Shown in pieces: positions 37,046-45,776 of a stretch of DNA of 64,000 nt. Made by a program: the position numbers and the translations under genes. Where the stretch lies: positions 7,130,001 to 7,194,000 of the forward strand of contig NZ_CP107869.1 in the NCBI RefSeq assembly GCF_036013645.1. Direction: 5' to 3'. The stretch is from Streptomyces sp. NBC_00490 (lineage in GTDB: Bacteria; Actinomycetota; Actinomycetes; Streptomycetales; Streptomycetaceae). The notes under the pieces are model-generated. The model saw nothing but the letters and a program-made list of their open reading frames with translations, did no database searches and was not told where the DNA came from. The stretch's first letter is position 1. The number at the start of each line of letters is the position of its first letter.

Positions 37046-37627
37046 GTGCCAAGGATTCGAGCGGCCTCCGTGGCCGAGCACCGGTCGATGCAGCGAGCCG
37101 CCCTGCTGGACGCGGCTCGGTCGTTGCTGTCCGAGGGCGGGACGGAGGCGCTGACGTTTCCGGCTCTCGCCGAGCGGACGGGGCTGGCGCGGTCGTCCGT
37201 GTACGAGTACTTCCGGTCGCGGGCCGCGGTGGTCGAGGAACTGTGCGAGGTCGACTTCCCGGTCTGGGCCGCGGAGGTCTCGGCGGCGATGGCCGCGGCC
37301 GAGGGGCCTGAGGCGAAGGTCGAGGCGTATGTGCGCCGGCAGCTGGCCCTGGTCGGGGACCGGCGGCACCGGGCTGTCGTGGCCATCTCGGCCAGTGAGC
37401 TGGATGCGGGGGCCCGGGAGAAGATCCGGGCCGCGCACGGTGGCCTCGTGGCGATGATCGGGCAGGCGCTCGGGGAGATGGGGCACTCGGAACCCCGGCT
37501 CGCCGCGATGTTGCTGCAAGGGGTCGTGGACGCGGCTGTGCGGCGGATCGAGCTGGGGATGGCGGAGGATCCTTCGGCCATCACGGACGCCGCTGTGGCC
37601 ATGGCCCTGCGGGGCGTTCGGGGCTGA
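37046..37627 (+). CDS. TetR-family transcriptional regulator
   Basis: 193 residues from GTG 37046 (VPRIRAASVAEHRSMQRAAL). N-terminal HTH at about 17-62 with LLDAARSLLSEGGTEALTFP and LAERTGLARSSVYEYFRSRA, the standard TetR pattern. The C-terminal helical domain is variable and Ala-rich; ligand unknown. 69 nt after whiG and in the same direction, so it may be co-transcribed; no divergent target gene is visible. Confidence 0.93.
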   Translation: MPRIRAASVAEHRSMQRAALLDAARSLLSEGGTEALTFPALAERTGLARSSVYEYFRSRAAVVEELCEVDFPVWAAEVSAAMAAAEGPEAKVEAYVRRQLALVGDRRHRAVVAISASELDAGAREKIRAAHGGLVAMIGQALGEMGHSEPRLAAMLLQGVVDAAVRRIELGMAEDPSAITDAAVAMALRGVRG

Positions 37628-37727
37628 GGCGCGTGGGGCTGCCGTAGGGGCGGGGACCGTGCCCGTGCTCGCGGAGTGCCGTCTGCGCCCACCTGTGCCG
37701 TCTCGGGCAGCATCGCGTGCCCGTTGG

Positions 37728-38318
37728 CTAGGTGACCGAAGGAGGCAGCGGCACCCCAAGTACCGGCAGGAGCCTCGACGGGCCCCTGTGCAGCAGCCAC
37801 GGTGGCAGCAGTGACAGCGGGTCCAGGTAGACCTCCTCTTTCCGCAGGCCCCAGTGCAGGCACGGAGCCGTGCAGTGCGAGCCCGTCGCCGCCACCGTGC
37901 CGAGCACCTCGCCGGGCGCCACCTCGTCCCCCTTCCCGACCGACGCCGTCACCGGTTCGTACGTCGTACGCAAATCCGTGCCGGCGAGTTCCACCGAGAC
38001 CACGCCCTTGCCGGCCACCCGCCCCGCGTACAGCACCCGCCCCGCCGCCACCGCTCGTACAGGTGTGCCCGGTGCGGCCGCGAGGTCCACGCCCCGGTGA
38101 CCGCGGCTGTACGCCGTCGCCGGGGGCTCCCAGCCCCGTAGGACCGAGGGACGCACCCCCACCGGCCAGGCGCGGCCGATGGCCGGAACCGAAGGGTCCG
38201 GGGCGGCCGGCGGAGGCGGGGCCGGGTCACCCGACACCGGGCCCGCGGCCAGCACCGTCAGCACCAGGGCCAGCAGCAACCCCGGGCCGCCCCCGCTCAC
38301 ACATCGCATCGCTCGCAT
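37728..38318 (-). CDS. Secreted LytM/M23-type peptidase, probably inactive
   Basis: 196 residues from ATG 38318 on the minus strand (starts at 38348 and 38309 also possible). Signal peptide about 1-30 ([18 protein letters not shown]), a proline-rich linker, then an M23 domain from ~60. The first zinc motif is present as [18 protein letters not shown]; the final HxH motif reads [16 protein letters not shown], so the first His is Cys. Loss of a zinc or catalytic His suggests a non-enzymatic LytM factor that could activate amidases. Divergent from rpsB. Confidence 0.85.
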   Translation of the reverse strand: MRAMRCVSGGGPGLLLALVLTVLAAGPVSGDPAPPPPAAPDPSVPAIGRAWPVGVRPSVLRGWEPPATAYSRGHRGVDLAAAPGTPVRAVAAGRVLYAGRVAGKGVVSVELAGTDLRTTYEPVTASVGKGDEVAPGEVLGTVAATGSHCTAPCLHWGLRKEEVYLDPLSLLPPWLLHRGPSRLLPVLGVPLPPSVT

Positions 38319-38562
38319 GCCGCAAGCCTGCGGGAAAGCCGTGATCACGGCCGGGGGCTGTGGACCGCGCCGCGGTTGTGGACATCGGCGTCACCCGGTA
38401 CCCCGCGGGTCCCGTACACTTCTACTGGCGATCCGGGTCACCGGGTCGACTTCGCACGCCCCGACACGGCGGCCGGCAACGGTCCCGGTCAGCGCCCCTC
38501 GGTCCTTAGCGGCACGGCGCATGTGGGCGTCAGGACATAACCGAGAAACAAGGAGAACGGCC

Positions 38563-39516
38563 ATGGCCGTCGTCACGATGCGGGAGCTGCTGGAAAGCGG
38601 CGTCCACTTCGGTCACCAGACCCGTCGTTGGAACCCGAAGATGAAGCGATTCATCTTCACGGAGCGCAACGGCATCTACATCATCGACCTGCTCCAGTCG
38701 CTGTCGTACATCGACCGCGCCTACGAGTTCGTCAAGGAGACCGTCGCCCACGGCGGCACGGTCATGTTCGTCGGTACGAAGAAGCAGGCGCAGGAGGCCA
38801 TCGCCGAGCAGGCGACGCGCGTCGGCATGCCCTACGTCAACCAGCGCTGGCTGGGCGGCATGCTCACCAACTTCTCGACCGTCTACAAGCGCCTGCAGCG
38901 CCTGAAGGAGCTCGAGCAGATCGACTTCGAGGATGTGGCCGCGTCCGGCCTCACCAAGAAGGAGCTCCTGGTCCTCTCGCGTGAGAAGGCCAAGCTCGAG
39001 AAGACCCTCGGTGGTATCCGCGAGATGTCCAAGGTTCCCAGCGCCGTCTGGATCGTGGACACCAAGAAGGAGCACATCGCGGTCGGTGAGGCCCGGAAGC
39101 TCAACATCCCGGTCGTCGCCATCCTCGACACCAACTGCGACCCCGACGAGGTCGACTACAAGATCCCGGGCAACGACGACGCGATCCGCTCCGTCACCTT
39201 GCTCACCCGCGTGATCGCCGACGCCGTCGCCGAGGGACTCATCTCCCGCTCCGGCGTCGCCACCGGCGACAAGGGTGACAAGGGTGCGGGCGAGCCGCTC
39301 GCCGCGTGGGAGCGCGACCTGCTCGAGGGCGAGAAGAAGGCCGAGGAGGCCCCGGCCGCCGACGCTCCGGCCGCTGCTGAGGCGCCGGCCGAGGCTGCTG
39401 CCGAGGCCCCCGCCGCCGAAGAGGCCGCCGCCCCCGCCGCCGACGAGGCGCCCGCTGCCGAGGCGCCCGCCGAGGCCGCTGCCGAGGCTCCGGCCGCCGA
39501 GGCCGAGCAGGCCTGA
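38563..39516 (+). CDS. rpsB: 30S ribosomal protein S2 (uS2)
   Basis: 317 residues from ATG 38563, AAGGAG upstream. Core S2 domain 1-~245 beginning [20 protein letters not shown], with [39 protein letters not shown] and [14 protein letters not shown]. From about 258 to the end is a low-complexity tail of Ala/Glu/Pro repeats ([15 protein letters not shown]), common in actinobacteria. First of rpsB-tsf; the hairpin 39538-39571 between them tunes the ratio. Confidence 0.97.
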   Translation: MAVVTMRELLESGVHFGHQTRRWNPKMKRFIFTERNGIYIIDLLQSLSYIDRAYEFVKETVAHGGTVMFVGTKKQAQEAIAEQATRVGMPYVNQRWLGGMLTNFSTVYKRLQRLKELEQIDFEDVAASGLTKKELLVLSREKAKLEKTLGGIREMSKVPSAVWIVDTKKEHIAVGEARKLNIPVVAILDTNCDPDEVDYKIPGNDDAIRSVTLLTRVIADAVAEGLISRSGVATGDKGDKGAGEPLAAWERDLLEGEKKAEEAPAADAPAAAEAPAEAAAEAPAAEEAAAPAADEAPAAEAPAEAAAEAPAAEAEQA

Positions 39517-39537
39517 CCCCTCACCCCTTCGGGTCTT

Positions 39538-39571
39538 TTGACGGCGGGGGCCGACCAGCCCCCGCCGTCAA
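39538..39571 (+). terminator. Hairpin between rpsB and tsf
   Basis: TTGACGGCGGGGGC (39538-39551) pairs perfectly with GCCCCCGCCGTCAA (39558-39571) around CGACCA. A 14-bp stem 22 nt after rpsB; likely a partial terminator because tsf follows with no clear promoter. Confidence 0.8.
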
Positions 39572-39611
39572 GCCCGTAGATCTTCAGACTTCGAGAGAGA
39601 TTCCAGGAATC

Positions 39612-40448
39612 ATGGCGAACTACACCGCCGCCGACGTCAAGAAGCTCCGCGAGCTCACCGGCGCCGGCATGATGGACTGCAAGAAGGCCCTGGACGAGGC
39701 CGAAGGCGATGTCGACAAGGCCGTAGAGGCCCTGCGCATCAAGGGCCAGAAGGGCGTCGCCAAGCGCGAGGGCCGCTCCGCCGAGAACGGCGCCGTGGTC
39801 TCCCTCATCGCCGACGACAACACCTCCGGTGTCCTGGTCGAGCTGAAGTGCGAGACGGACTTCGTCGCCAAGGGCGAGAAGTTCCAGGCCGTCGCCACCG
39901 CGATCGCCGAGCACGTCGCCGCCACCTCCCCGGCGGACCTCCAGGCCCTGCTCGCCTCCGAGATCGAGGCCGGCAAGACCGTCCAGGCGTACGTGGACGA
40001 GGCCAACGCCAACCTCGGTGAGAAGATCGTCCTGGACCGCTTCGCGCAGTTCGCCGACGGTTTCGTCTTCTCCTACATGCACCGCACCATGCCCGACCTG
40101 CCCCCGCAGATCGGTGTCCTGGTCGAGCTCGACAAGGCCGACGCCGACCTGGCCAAGGGTGTCGCCCAGCACATCGCCGCCTTCGCGCCGAAGTACCTCT
40201 CCAAGGAGGACGTGCCGGCCGAGGTCGTCGAGTCCGAGCGTCGCGTCGCCGAGGAGACCACCCGCGCCGAGGGCAAGCCCGAGGCCGCCCTGCCGAAGAT
40301 CGTCGAGGGTCGCCTCAACGGCTTCTTCAAGGACGCCACGCTGCTCGGCCAGCCGTACGCGCTCGACAACAAGAAGTCCGTCCAGAAGGTTCTGGACGAG
40401 GCCGGTGTCACCCTGAAGCGCTTCACGCGTATCAAGGTCGGCATCTGA
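39612..40448 (+). CDS. tsf: Elongation factor Ts
   Basis: 278 residues. Nucleotide-exchange factor for EF-Tu. Begins [20 protein letters not shown] with the UBA-like N-domain; the signature [20 protein letters not shown] and [17 protein letters not shown] are intact, and the chain ends with the dimerisation/C-terminal module [19 protein letters not shown]. Normal length for the short EF-Ts type. Confidence 0.97.
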   Translation: MANYTAADVKKLRELTGAGMMDCKKALDEAEGDVDKAVEALRIKGQKGVAKREGRSAENGAVVSLIADDNTSGVLVELKCETDFVAKGEKFQAVATAIAEHVAATSPADLQALLASEIEAGKTVQAYVDEANANLGEKIVLDRFAQFADGFVFSYMHRTMPDLPPQIGVLVELDKADADLAKGVAQHIAAFAPKYLSKEDVPAEVVESERRVAEETTRAEGKPEAALPKIVEGRLNGFFKDATLLGQPYALDNKKSVQKVLDEAGVTLKRFTRIKVGI

Positions 40449-40467
40449 GTCCGTACCGCGTGCGACG

Positions 40468-40598
40468 TCCGACCCCGATAGGGTCGGAGACAGTCGTCCG
40501 GTACGCCGCCACGCACGCGCGCGGCGGACGACAGCAGATCTGACGAGGAGGCCATTGCCGCGCATGGGATACGAACCAGTTCCCATCGGCAATGGCCT
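40468..40598 (+). terminator. Two hairpins after tsf
   Basis: First hairpin: TCCGACCC (40468-40475), loop CGATA, GGGTCGGA (40481-40488). Second: AGGCCATTGCCG (40549-40560) with CGGCAATGGCCT (40587-40598), containing an inner ATGGGA/TCCCAT stem, followed by TTCTTCG. Together a strong stop before pyrH. Confidence 0.8.
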
Positions 40599-40637
40599 TC
40601 TTCGTATGTGCGACCCCTTGAAAGAGGCGAGAATCCG

Positions 40638-41396
40638 ATGACCACCAAGGCCCAGAAGAGCGACGACGGCAAAGTGAGCGGCCGGTTTCTGCTGAAGCTG
40701 TCCGGAGAGGCCTTCTCCGGCGGTGGGGGCCTGGGCGTGGACCCGGACGTGGTGCACAAGATCGCCCGCGAGATCGCGGCAGTCGTGCGCGACGGCGCGG
40801 AGGTCGCGGTCGTCATCGGCGGCGGCAACTTCTTCCGCGGCGCCGAACTCCAGCAGCGCGGCATGGACCGCGCCCGCTCCGACTACATGGGCATGCTCGG
40901 CACCGTGATGAACTGCCTCGCCCTCCAGGACTTCCTGGAGAAGGAGGGCATCGACAGCCGCGTGCAGACCGCCATCACCATGGGGCAGGTCGCCGAGCCG
41001 TACATCCCGCTGCGCGCCGTGCGCCACCTGGAGAAGGGCCGCGTGGTCATCTTCGGCGCCGGTATGGGCATGCCGTACTTCTCCACCGACACCACCGCCG
41101 CCCAGCGCGCCCTGGAGATCGACGCCCAGGCGCTACTCATGGGCAAGAACGGCGTGGACGGGGTCTACGACTCCGACCCGAAGGCCAACCCCGAGGCCGT
41201 CAAGTTCGACTCGCTCAGCTACGGCGAGGTCATCACCCGCGACCTCAAGGTCGCCGACATGACCGCCATCACGCTGTGCCGCGACAACAAGCTCCCGATC
41301 CTCGTCTTCGAGCTCCTGGCAGAGGGCAATATCGCCCGCGCCGTCAAGGGTGAGAAGATCGGCACGCTCGTGGGTGACCAGGGCAGCCGGGACTGA
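40638..41396 (+). CDS. pyrH: Uridylate kinase
   Basis: 252 residues from ATG 40638 ([20 protein letters not shown]); an in-frame start at 40608 is less likely. Phosphorylates UMP to UDP with ATP in pyrimidine synthesis; amino-acid-kinase fold. Motifs: [53 protein letters not shown] and [13 protein letters not shown]. Followed by frr after 170 nt. Confidence 0.96.
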   Translation: MTTKAQKSDDGKVSGRFLLKLSGEAFSGGGGLGVDPDVVHKIAREIAAVVRDGAEVAVVIGGGNFFRGAELQQRGMDRARSDYMGMLGTVMNCLALQDFLEKEGIDSRVQTAITMGQVAEPYIPLRAVRHLEKGRVVIFGAGMGMPYFSTDTTAAQRALEIDAQALLMGKNGVDGVYDSDPKANPEAVKFDSLSYGEVITRDLKVADMTAITLCRDNKLPILVFELLAEGNIARAVKGEKIGTLVGDQGSRD

Positions 41397-41566
41397 CGAT
41401 CCGGCAACCAACCCGTCCGGGGGACGGACGGGACGGACCCTGACCGGGGGATGGACAATGTCCTGCCGGTCGGGAACCGTGCAGGAAGAAGACGCGACGC
41501 AGCCGGCCGCCGCCCCTCACCAAGGAACCGCAGCCGGGCCTCACTCAAGACACGCAGGAGCAAGTG

Positions 41567-42124
41567 GTGATCGAAGAGACCCTCCTCGAGGCCGAGGAGA
41601 AGATGGAGAAGGCCGTCGTGGTCGCCAAGGAGGACTTCGCCGCGATCCGCACCGGTCGTGCGCACCCGGCGATGTTCAACAAGATCGTGGCCGACTATTA
41701 CGGTGCGCCGACGCCGATCAACCAGCTGGCTTCGTTCTCCGTGCCGGAGCCGCGCATGGCCGTGGTGACCCCGTTCGACAAGAGCGCGCTGCGCAACATC
41801 GAACAGGCGATCCGCGACTCCGACCTGGGCGTCAATCCGAGCAATGACGGCAACATCATCCGTGTGGTGTTCCCCGAGCTGACCGAGGAGCGCCGCCGCG
41901 ACTACATCAAGGTCGCCAAGGCCAAGGCGGAGGACTCCCGTGTGTCCATCCGTTCGGTCCGCCGCAAGGCCAAGGACGCGATCGACAAGCTCGTCAAGGA
42001 CGGCGAGGTCGGCGAGGACGAGGGCCGCCGTGCGGAGAAGGAGCTCGACGACGCCACGCACAAGTACGTCGCCCAGGTGGACGAGCTCCTGAAGCACAAG
42101 GAAGCGGAGCTGCTCGAGGTCTGA
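41567..42124 (+). CDS. frr: Ribosome recycling factor
   Basis: 185 residues from GTG 41567, chosen over the adjacent GTG 41564 because GCAGGAG is then 6 nt away. With EF-G it splits post-termination ribosomes. The protein begins [20 protein letters not shown]; conserved pieces are [29 protein letters not shown] and [19 protein letters not shown]. The stop overlaps the cdsA start by one base. Confidence 0.97.
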   Translation: MIEETLLEAEEKMEKAVVVAKEDFAAIRTGRAHPAMFNKIVADYYGAPTPINQLASFSVPEPRMAVVTPFDKSALRNIEQAIRDSDLGVNPSNDGNIIRVVFPELTEERRRDYIKVAKAKAEDSRVSIRSVRRKAKDAIDKLVKDGEVGEDEGRRAEKELDDATHKYVAQVDELLKHKEAELLEV

Positions 42125-43257
42125 TGAACGACTCTTCCTGGGGAGCGCCGCCACAAGCCGGGTACTGGGGGCCGTCCGACCAGGGGCCTGTCCAGGGGGC
42201 TGCCCCGGCGGGTCCCGCGTACGATGCGCCTGAGGCGCAGCACACTCGCCCCATGCCCATCGTGCCTGACGGACCTGACGTGCCCCGATACGGCGACGAC
42301 CAGGATGACGACCGGGGGGCCGCTCGGCTGAGCGGCCCCTTGTTCCGCGACGAGACCACGTCGGCGCAGCCCCGTGCGGCGGCGCCGCAGAATCCGGAGC
42401 CCATGCCCGACGCCCCGCAGCCGGCTCCCGCGCCGCAGAAGAAGAGCGCGGGGCGGGATCTGGGTGCGGCCATAGGGGTCGGCGTCGGACTCGGTGCGGT
42501 GATCGTCGCGTCCTTGTTCGTCGTCAAGGCCGCCTTCGTCGGCGTCATAACGGTCGCCGTCGTCGTCGGTCTGTGGGAGCTGACGTCCCGGCTCGAGGAG
42601 CGCAAGGGCATCAAGGCGCCCCTCGTGCCGCTCGCGGTCGGCGGTGCGGCCATGGTCGTCGCCGGGTACGTCCGGGGCGCCGAGGGTGCCTGGGTGGCGA
42701 TGGCACTCACCGCGCTGGCCGTCCTGGTCTGGCGGATGACCGAGCCGCCCGAGGGCTATCTGAAGGACGTCACCGCGGGGGTCTTCGCGGCGTTCTACGT
42801 GCCGTTCCTGGCGACGTTCGTCGCGATGATGCTCACCGCGGACGACGGCGCGTTCCGTGTCATGACGTTCCTGGTCCTGACGGTCGTCAGCGACACCGGG
42901 GCGTACGCGGTCGGCTGGCGCTTCGGCCGGCACAAGCTCGCGCCGCGCATCAGCCCCGGCAAGACCCGCGAGGGCCTGCTCGGCGCGGTGTCGTTCGCGA
43001 TGGTCGCGGGCGCGCTGTGCATGCATTTCCTGATCGACGACGGCATCTGGTGGCAGGGCCTGCTGCTGGGCCTCGCGGTCGCCGCCAGCGCCACGCTCGG
43101 CGACCTCGGCGAGTCGATGATCAAGCGGGACCTCGGCATCAAGGACATGGGCACGCTGCTGCCGGGCCATGGCGGCATCATGGACCGGCTGGACTCGCTG
43201 CTGCCGACGGCGCCGGTGGTGTGGCTGCTGCTGGTGCTGTTCGTCGGGTCCGGCTGA
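42124..43257 (+). CDS. cdsA: Phosphatidate cytidylyltransferase
   Basis: 377 residues. Makes CDP-diacylglycerol at the membrane for phospholipid synthesis. A long N-terminal cytosolic region (~1-105) is Pro/Gln/Asp-rich and not part of the family core. Several membrane helices follow from ~112 (GAAIGVGVGLGAVIVASLFV onward). The C-terminal signature is intact: SMIKRDLGIKDMGTLLPGHG continuing into GIMDRLDSLL. Starts on the frr stop codon (TGATG). Confidence 0.96.
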   Translation: MNDSSWGAPPQAGYWGPSDQGPVQGAAPAGPAYDAPEAQHTRPMPIVPDGPDVPRYGDDQDDDRGAARLSGPLFRDETTSAQPRAAAPQNPEPMPDAPQPAPAPQKKSAGRDLGAAIGVGVGLGAVIVASLFVVKAAFVGVITVAVVVGLWELTSRLEERKGIKAPLVPLAVGGAAMVVAGYVRGAEGAWVAMALTALAVLVWRMTEPPEGYLKDVTAGVFAAFYVPFLATFVAMMLTADDGAFRVMTFLVLTVVSDTGAYAVGWRFGRHKLAPRISPGKTREGLLGAVSFAMVAGALCMHFLIDDGIWWQGLLLGLAVAASATLGDLGESMIKRDLGIKDMGTLLPGHGGIMDRLDSLLPTAPVVWLLLVLFVGSG

Positions 43258-43298
43258 TCGCTTCCGGCTGACCGGTTCGGCTGTTCGTTTCCGTACAG

Positions 43299-43330
43299 GG
43301 AGAAGCCCTCGCTTCGGCGGGGGCTTCTCC
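43299..43330. terminator. UUCG-capped bidirectional terminator
   Basis: GGAGAAGCCCTCGC (43299-43312) with GCGGGGGCTTCTCC (43317-43330), 14 bp with one G-U, closed by a stable TTCG tetraloop. It lies between the convergent cdsA and lipoprotein genes. Confidence 0.88.
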
Positions 43331-43338
43331 GCGTCCGC

Positions 43339-43743
43339 CTAGGACGCGCAGACGTCCTTGAGCTCGTTCGCGGCGGCGTCGATCCGGCTGCTGTCCGGGT
43401 CGGTGTCGCCGTCGAGGACGGACCTGTTGTAGTCCTGGATGGCCTGGTTCAGGTCGTCGACCGCCTTGTCGACCTCGCCGTCGTCCGTGTCATTGTTGAT
43501 CTTGTCGAGGTTCTTCTCGATGGTCTCGATGGATTCCTCGGTCCTCGACGGGTCCTTCGCCGCGTCCCGGCCCGCCTCGTGGATCGCCCTGAGACCGTCG
43601 GCGATCGTGTCGGCGTTGGTGAGACAGTCGAGCGCGTCGTCGGTGTTCTCGCAGCCGGTGAGGAGCCCGGCGGTCAGGGTGACGGCGGCGACGGTGGTGG
43701 CGAGGGCGGCGATACGGCGTCCGCGTCGTCGGTTGGCGGCCAT
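43339..43743 (-). CDS. Small putative lipoprotein
   Basis: 134 residues from ATG 43743 on the minus strand. N-terminus RRRGRRIAALATTVAAVTLT leads to the lipobox LLTGC (Cys about 30), so the protein should be lipid-anchored outside the membrane. The mature part is acidic and helical (TEESIETIEKNLDKINNDTD, DDLNQAIQDYNRSVLDGDTD) with further cysteines at DALDCL and the extreme C-terminus (DVCAS) that may pair. No family recognised. Confidence 0.85.
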   Translation of the reverse strand: MAANRRRGRRIAALATTVAAVTLTAGLLTGCENTDDALDCLTNADTIADGLRAIHEAGRDAAKDPSRTEESIETIEKNLDKINNDTDDGEVDKAVDDLNQAIQDYNRSVLDGDTDPDSSRIDAAANELKDVCAS

Positions 43744-43884
43744 GGAACGGGTCCCCTCCTGGAAGGCACAGGGCGCTGCTGCGATCTGTGTGCCGTCCAC
43801 GATTCCGCCGTAGGGTCCCCTGCTACGAGGCAGCTGCCTCCCGTATGGGTGGTGGAGCGGGCTACACCGTGAAGGGCGGGGCGT

Positions 43885-44418
43885 ATGCGGGTGCCGGACA
43901 GCCTGGAACGGCTGCGGGAGTGGCTGGAGCACTACGGGATTCCCCACGAGTCGTGGGGGACCGCCGGGACCAAGTCCGTCCAGCACCTGTGGGACGAGAT
44001 CGAGGCGGGGGAGACGACCCTGGACTCCGAGCCACCGCTGCGCCGCGTCACCGTGGTCTCCCTGCGCGTCCGGCAGGGCGGCAAGGAGCTCGTGGAGATC
44101 GCGCAGCTGATGGCCGACGGGACCTGGCGCTCCAGGAACGAGGCCCCCGCCGAGAAGATGAAGCCCGGCGAGGACGCGGCGGACACGGCGCGGCGGTGCG
44201 TGGCCGAGGAACTCGGAGTCGAAGGCCCCGGCGTCGTCGTGGGCTCCGTGTCCGAACGGCGTCAGCGCCGGGACTCCTCCCCGTCGTATCCGGGTCTGGC
44301 GTCCGAATACGTCTTCCACGACATCGAGGTCCAGGTGCCGGGTCTGTCTGCGGGGAACTTCTGGACCCGGGAGGCCGGCGACGGGGTCGTTTCCGCCCAT
44401 CTCTGGGCGTGGCGGTAG
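43885..44418 (+). CDS. Degenerate Nudix-like protein
   Basis: 177 residues. After a helical N-terminus (SLERLREWLEHYGIPHESWG), strands and a Nudix-like helix at about 92-112 (KMKPGEDAADTARRCVAEEL). The helix keeps the Arg and EE of the Nudix box but the leading GG is replaced by MKPGED, so catalysis is uncertain. The rest (EYVFHDIEVQVPGL, GNFWTREAGDGVVSAHLWAW) fits a Nudix fold. Alone between a divergent lipoprotein gene and rlmN. Confidence 0.72.
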   Translation: MRVPDSLERLREWLEHYGIPHESWGTAGTKSVQHLWDEIEAGETTLDSEPPLRRVTVVSLRVRQGGKELVEIAQLMADGTWRSRNEAPAEKMKPGEDAADTARRCVAEELGVEGPGVVVGSVSERRQRRDSSPSYPGLASEYVFHDIEVQVPGLSAGNFWTREAGDGVVSAHLWAWR

Positions 44419-44460
44419 CCGACTGGGGCACTCCGGTTGATCTGCGACACTGGTATGACC

Positions 44461-45567
44461 ATGCCCAAGCCCGGAGAACTCACTTTCGTCGCCCCCCGCG
44501 GAGCCAAGAAGCCGCCGCGGCACCTTGCCGATCTCACACCTGCCGAGCGCAAGGATGTCGTGGCCGAGATCGGTGAGAAGCCGTTCCGTGCCAAGCAGCT
44601 CTCGCAGCACTACTTCGCGCGGTACGCGCACGATCCGGAGCAGTGGACCGACATCCCCGCCGGTGCTCGCGGAAAGCTGCAGGAGGCGCTGCTTCCTGAG
44701 CTGATGACCGTCGTACGGCATCTGTCGACCGACCAGGGGACCACCCGCAAGACGCTGTGGCGGCTGTTCGACGGGACGCTCGTGGAGTCGGTGCTGATGC
44801 GGTACCCGGACCGGGTCACCATGTGCATCAGCTCGCAGGCCGGGTGCGGGATGAACTGTCCCTTCTGCGCGACCGGACAGGCCGGACTCGACCGGAATCT
44901 GTCCACCGCCGAGATCGTCCACCAGATCGTGGACGGGATGCGGGCGCTGCGCGACGGGGACGTGCCCGGCGGGCCCGCGCGGCTCTCCAACATCGTCTTC
45001 ATGGGCATGGGCGAGCCGCTCGCCAACTACAAGCGGGTCGTGCAGTCCATCCGGGCCCTCACCGACCCCGCCCCCGACGGGCTCGGCATCTCGCAGCGTG
45101 GCATCACCGTCTCGACCGTCGGTCTGGTGCCGGCCATCCACCGGTTCTCCGACGAGGGCTTCAAGTGCCGGCTCGCGATCTCGCTGCACGCGCCGGACGA
45201 CGAGCTGCGCGACACCCTCGTCCCCGTGAACACGCGGTGGAAGGTGCGCGAGGTCCTCGACGCCGGGTTCGAGTACGTCGAGAAGTCGGGGCGCCGGCTC
45301 TCCATCGAGTACGCGCTCATCCGGGACATCAACGACCAGGCCTGGCGCGGTGACCGGCTCGGGCGGCTGCTGCGGGGCAAGCCCGTGCATGTGAACCTCA
45401 TTCCGCTGAACCCGACTCCCGGGTCCAAGTGGACCGCCTCCCGGCCGGAGGACGAGAAGGCCTTCGTCGAGGCCATCGCCGCGCACGGGGTGCCCGTCAC
45501 CGTCCGGGACACCCGTGGGCAGGAGATCGACGGGGCCTGCGGTCAGCTGGCGGCGGGCGAGCGGTAA
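44461..45567 (+). CDS. rlmN: 23S rRNA (adenine2503-C2)-methyltransferase RlmN
   Basis: 368 residues from ATG 44461 ([20 protein letters not shown]); ATG 44455 and TTG 44437 are alternatives, and none has a Shine-Dalgarno. Radical-SAM enzyme that methylates A2503 of 23S rRNA and A37 of some tRNAs. The CxxxCxxC cluster is Cys129, 133 and 136 in [15 protein letters not shown]; the methyl-carrying cysteine is Cys360 in [13 protein letters not shown]-binding GMGEPLANY is present. All catalytic residues intact. Confidence 0.95.
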   Translation: MPKPGELTFVAPRGAKKPPRHLADLTPAERKDVVAEIGEKPFRAKQLSQHYFARYAHDPEQWTDIPAGARGKLQEALLPELMTVVRHLSTDQGTTRKTLWRLFDGTLVESVLMRYPDRVTMCISSQAGCGMNCPFCATGQAGLDRNLSTAEIVHQIVDGMRALRDGDVPGGPARLSNIVFMGMGEPLANYKRVVQSIRALTDPAPDGLGISQRGITVSTVGLVPAIHRFSDEGFKCRLAISLHAPDDELRDTLVPVNTRWKVREVLDAGFEYVEKSGRRLSIEYALIRDINDQAWRGDRLGRLLRGKPVHVNLIPLNPTPGSKWTASRPEDEKAFVEAIAAHGVPVTVRDTRGQEIDGACGQLAAGER

Positions 45568-45593
45568 CCTGAGCCCGTACGTACATCTTCATA

Positions 45594-45688
45594 TTCCGAC
45601 AGGGGAGCGCCACAGCGCTGAGAGTGCGGCAATCGGGCCGCAGACCCTCTGAACCTCGCCCAGGTCATTCTGGGTAGGAAGTTCGGTC
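45594..45688 (+). ncRNA. TPP riboswitch (THI element)
   Basis: Hallmarks in order: AGGGGAGCGCC at 45601, CGCTGAGAGTGCGG (45616-45629) with the invariant CTGAGA, CCGCAGACCCTCTGAACCTC and the pyrophosphate-side CAGGTCATTCTGGGTAGGAAG, closed by a P1 stem CCGAC/GTTCGG. It senses thiamine pyrophosphate and lies in the leader of thiB, so it should repress thiamine uptake when TPP is plentiful. Confidence 0.95.
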
Positions 45689-45705
45689 ATCACTCAAGCT
45701 GTTGC

Positions 45706-45770
45706 GCCCTGCCCGGAGCCCTCCAGGGGTTCCGGGCAGGGCCGCGTCTCTTCCTGGTCACCCCAGGAGG
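45706..45770 (+). promoter_or_regulatory. Expression platform of the TPP riboswitch
   Basis: GCCCTGCCCGGA (45706-45717) pairs perfectly with TCCGGGCAGGGC (45731-45742), a 12-bp terminator-like hairpin. A second small hairpin TCCTGG/CCAGGA directly before the thiB start contains most of the AGGAGG Shine-Dalgarno. Control could be by termination, by sequestering the ribosome site, or both. Confidence 0.65.
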
Positions 45771-45776
45771 AATCCA

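Noticed and set aside
39350..39515. GCC/GAG-rich tandem-like DNA at the end of rpsB, possible repeat element
   Set aside because: It simply encodes the Ala/Glu/Pro tail of S2 common in actinobacteria.
43744..45486. Long minus-strand open frame through rlmN
   Set aside because: It is antisense to a clear RlmN with all catalytic residues. Only the part from 43743 down, with its own start and lipobox, is a gene.
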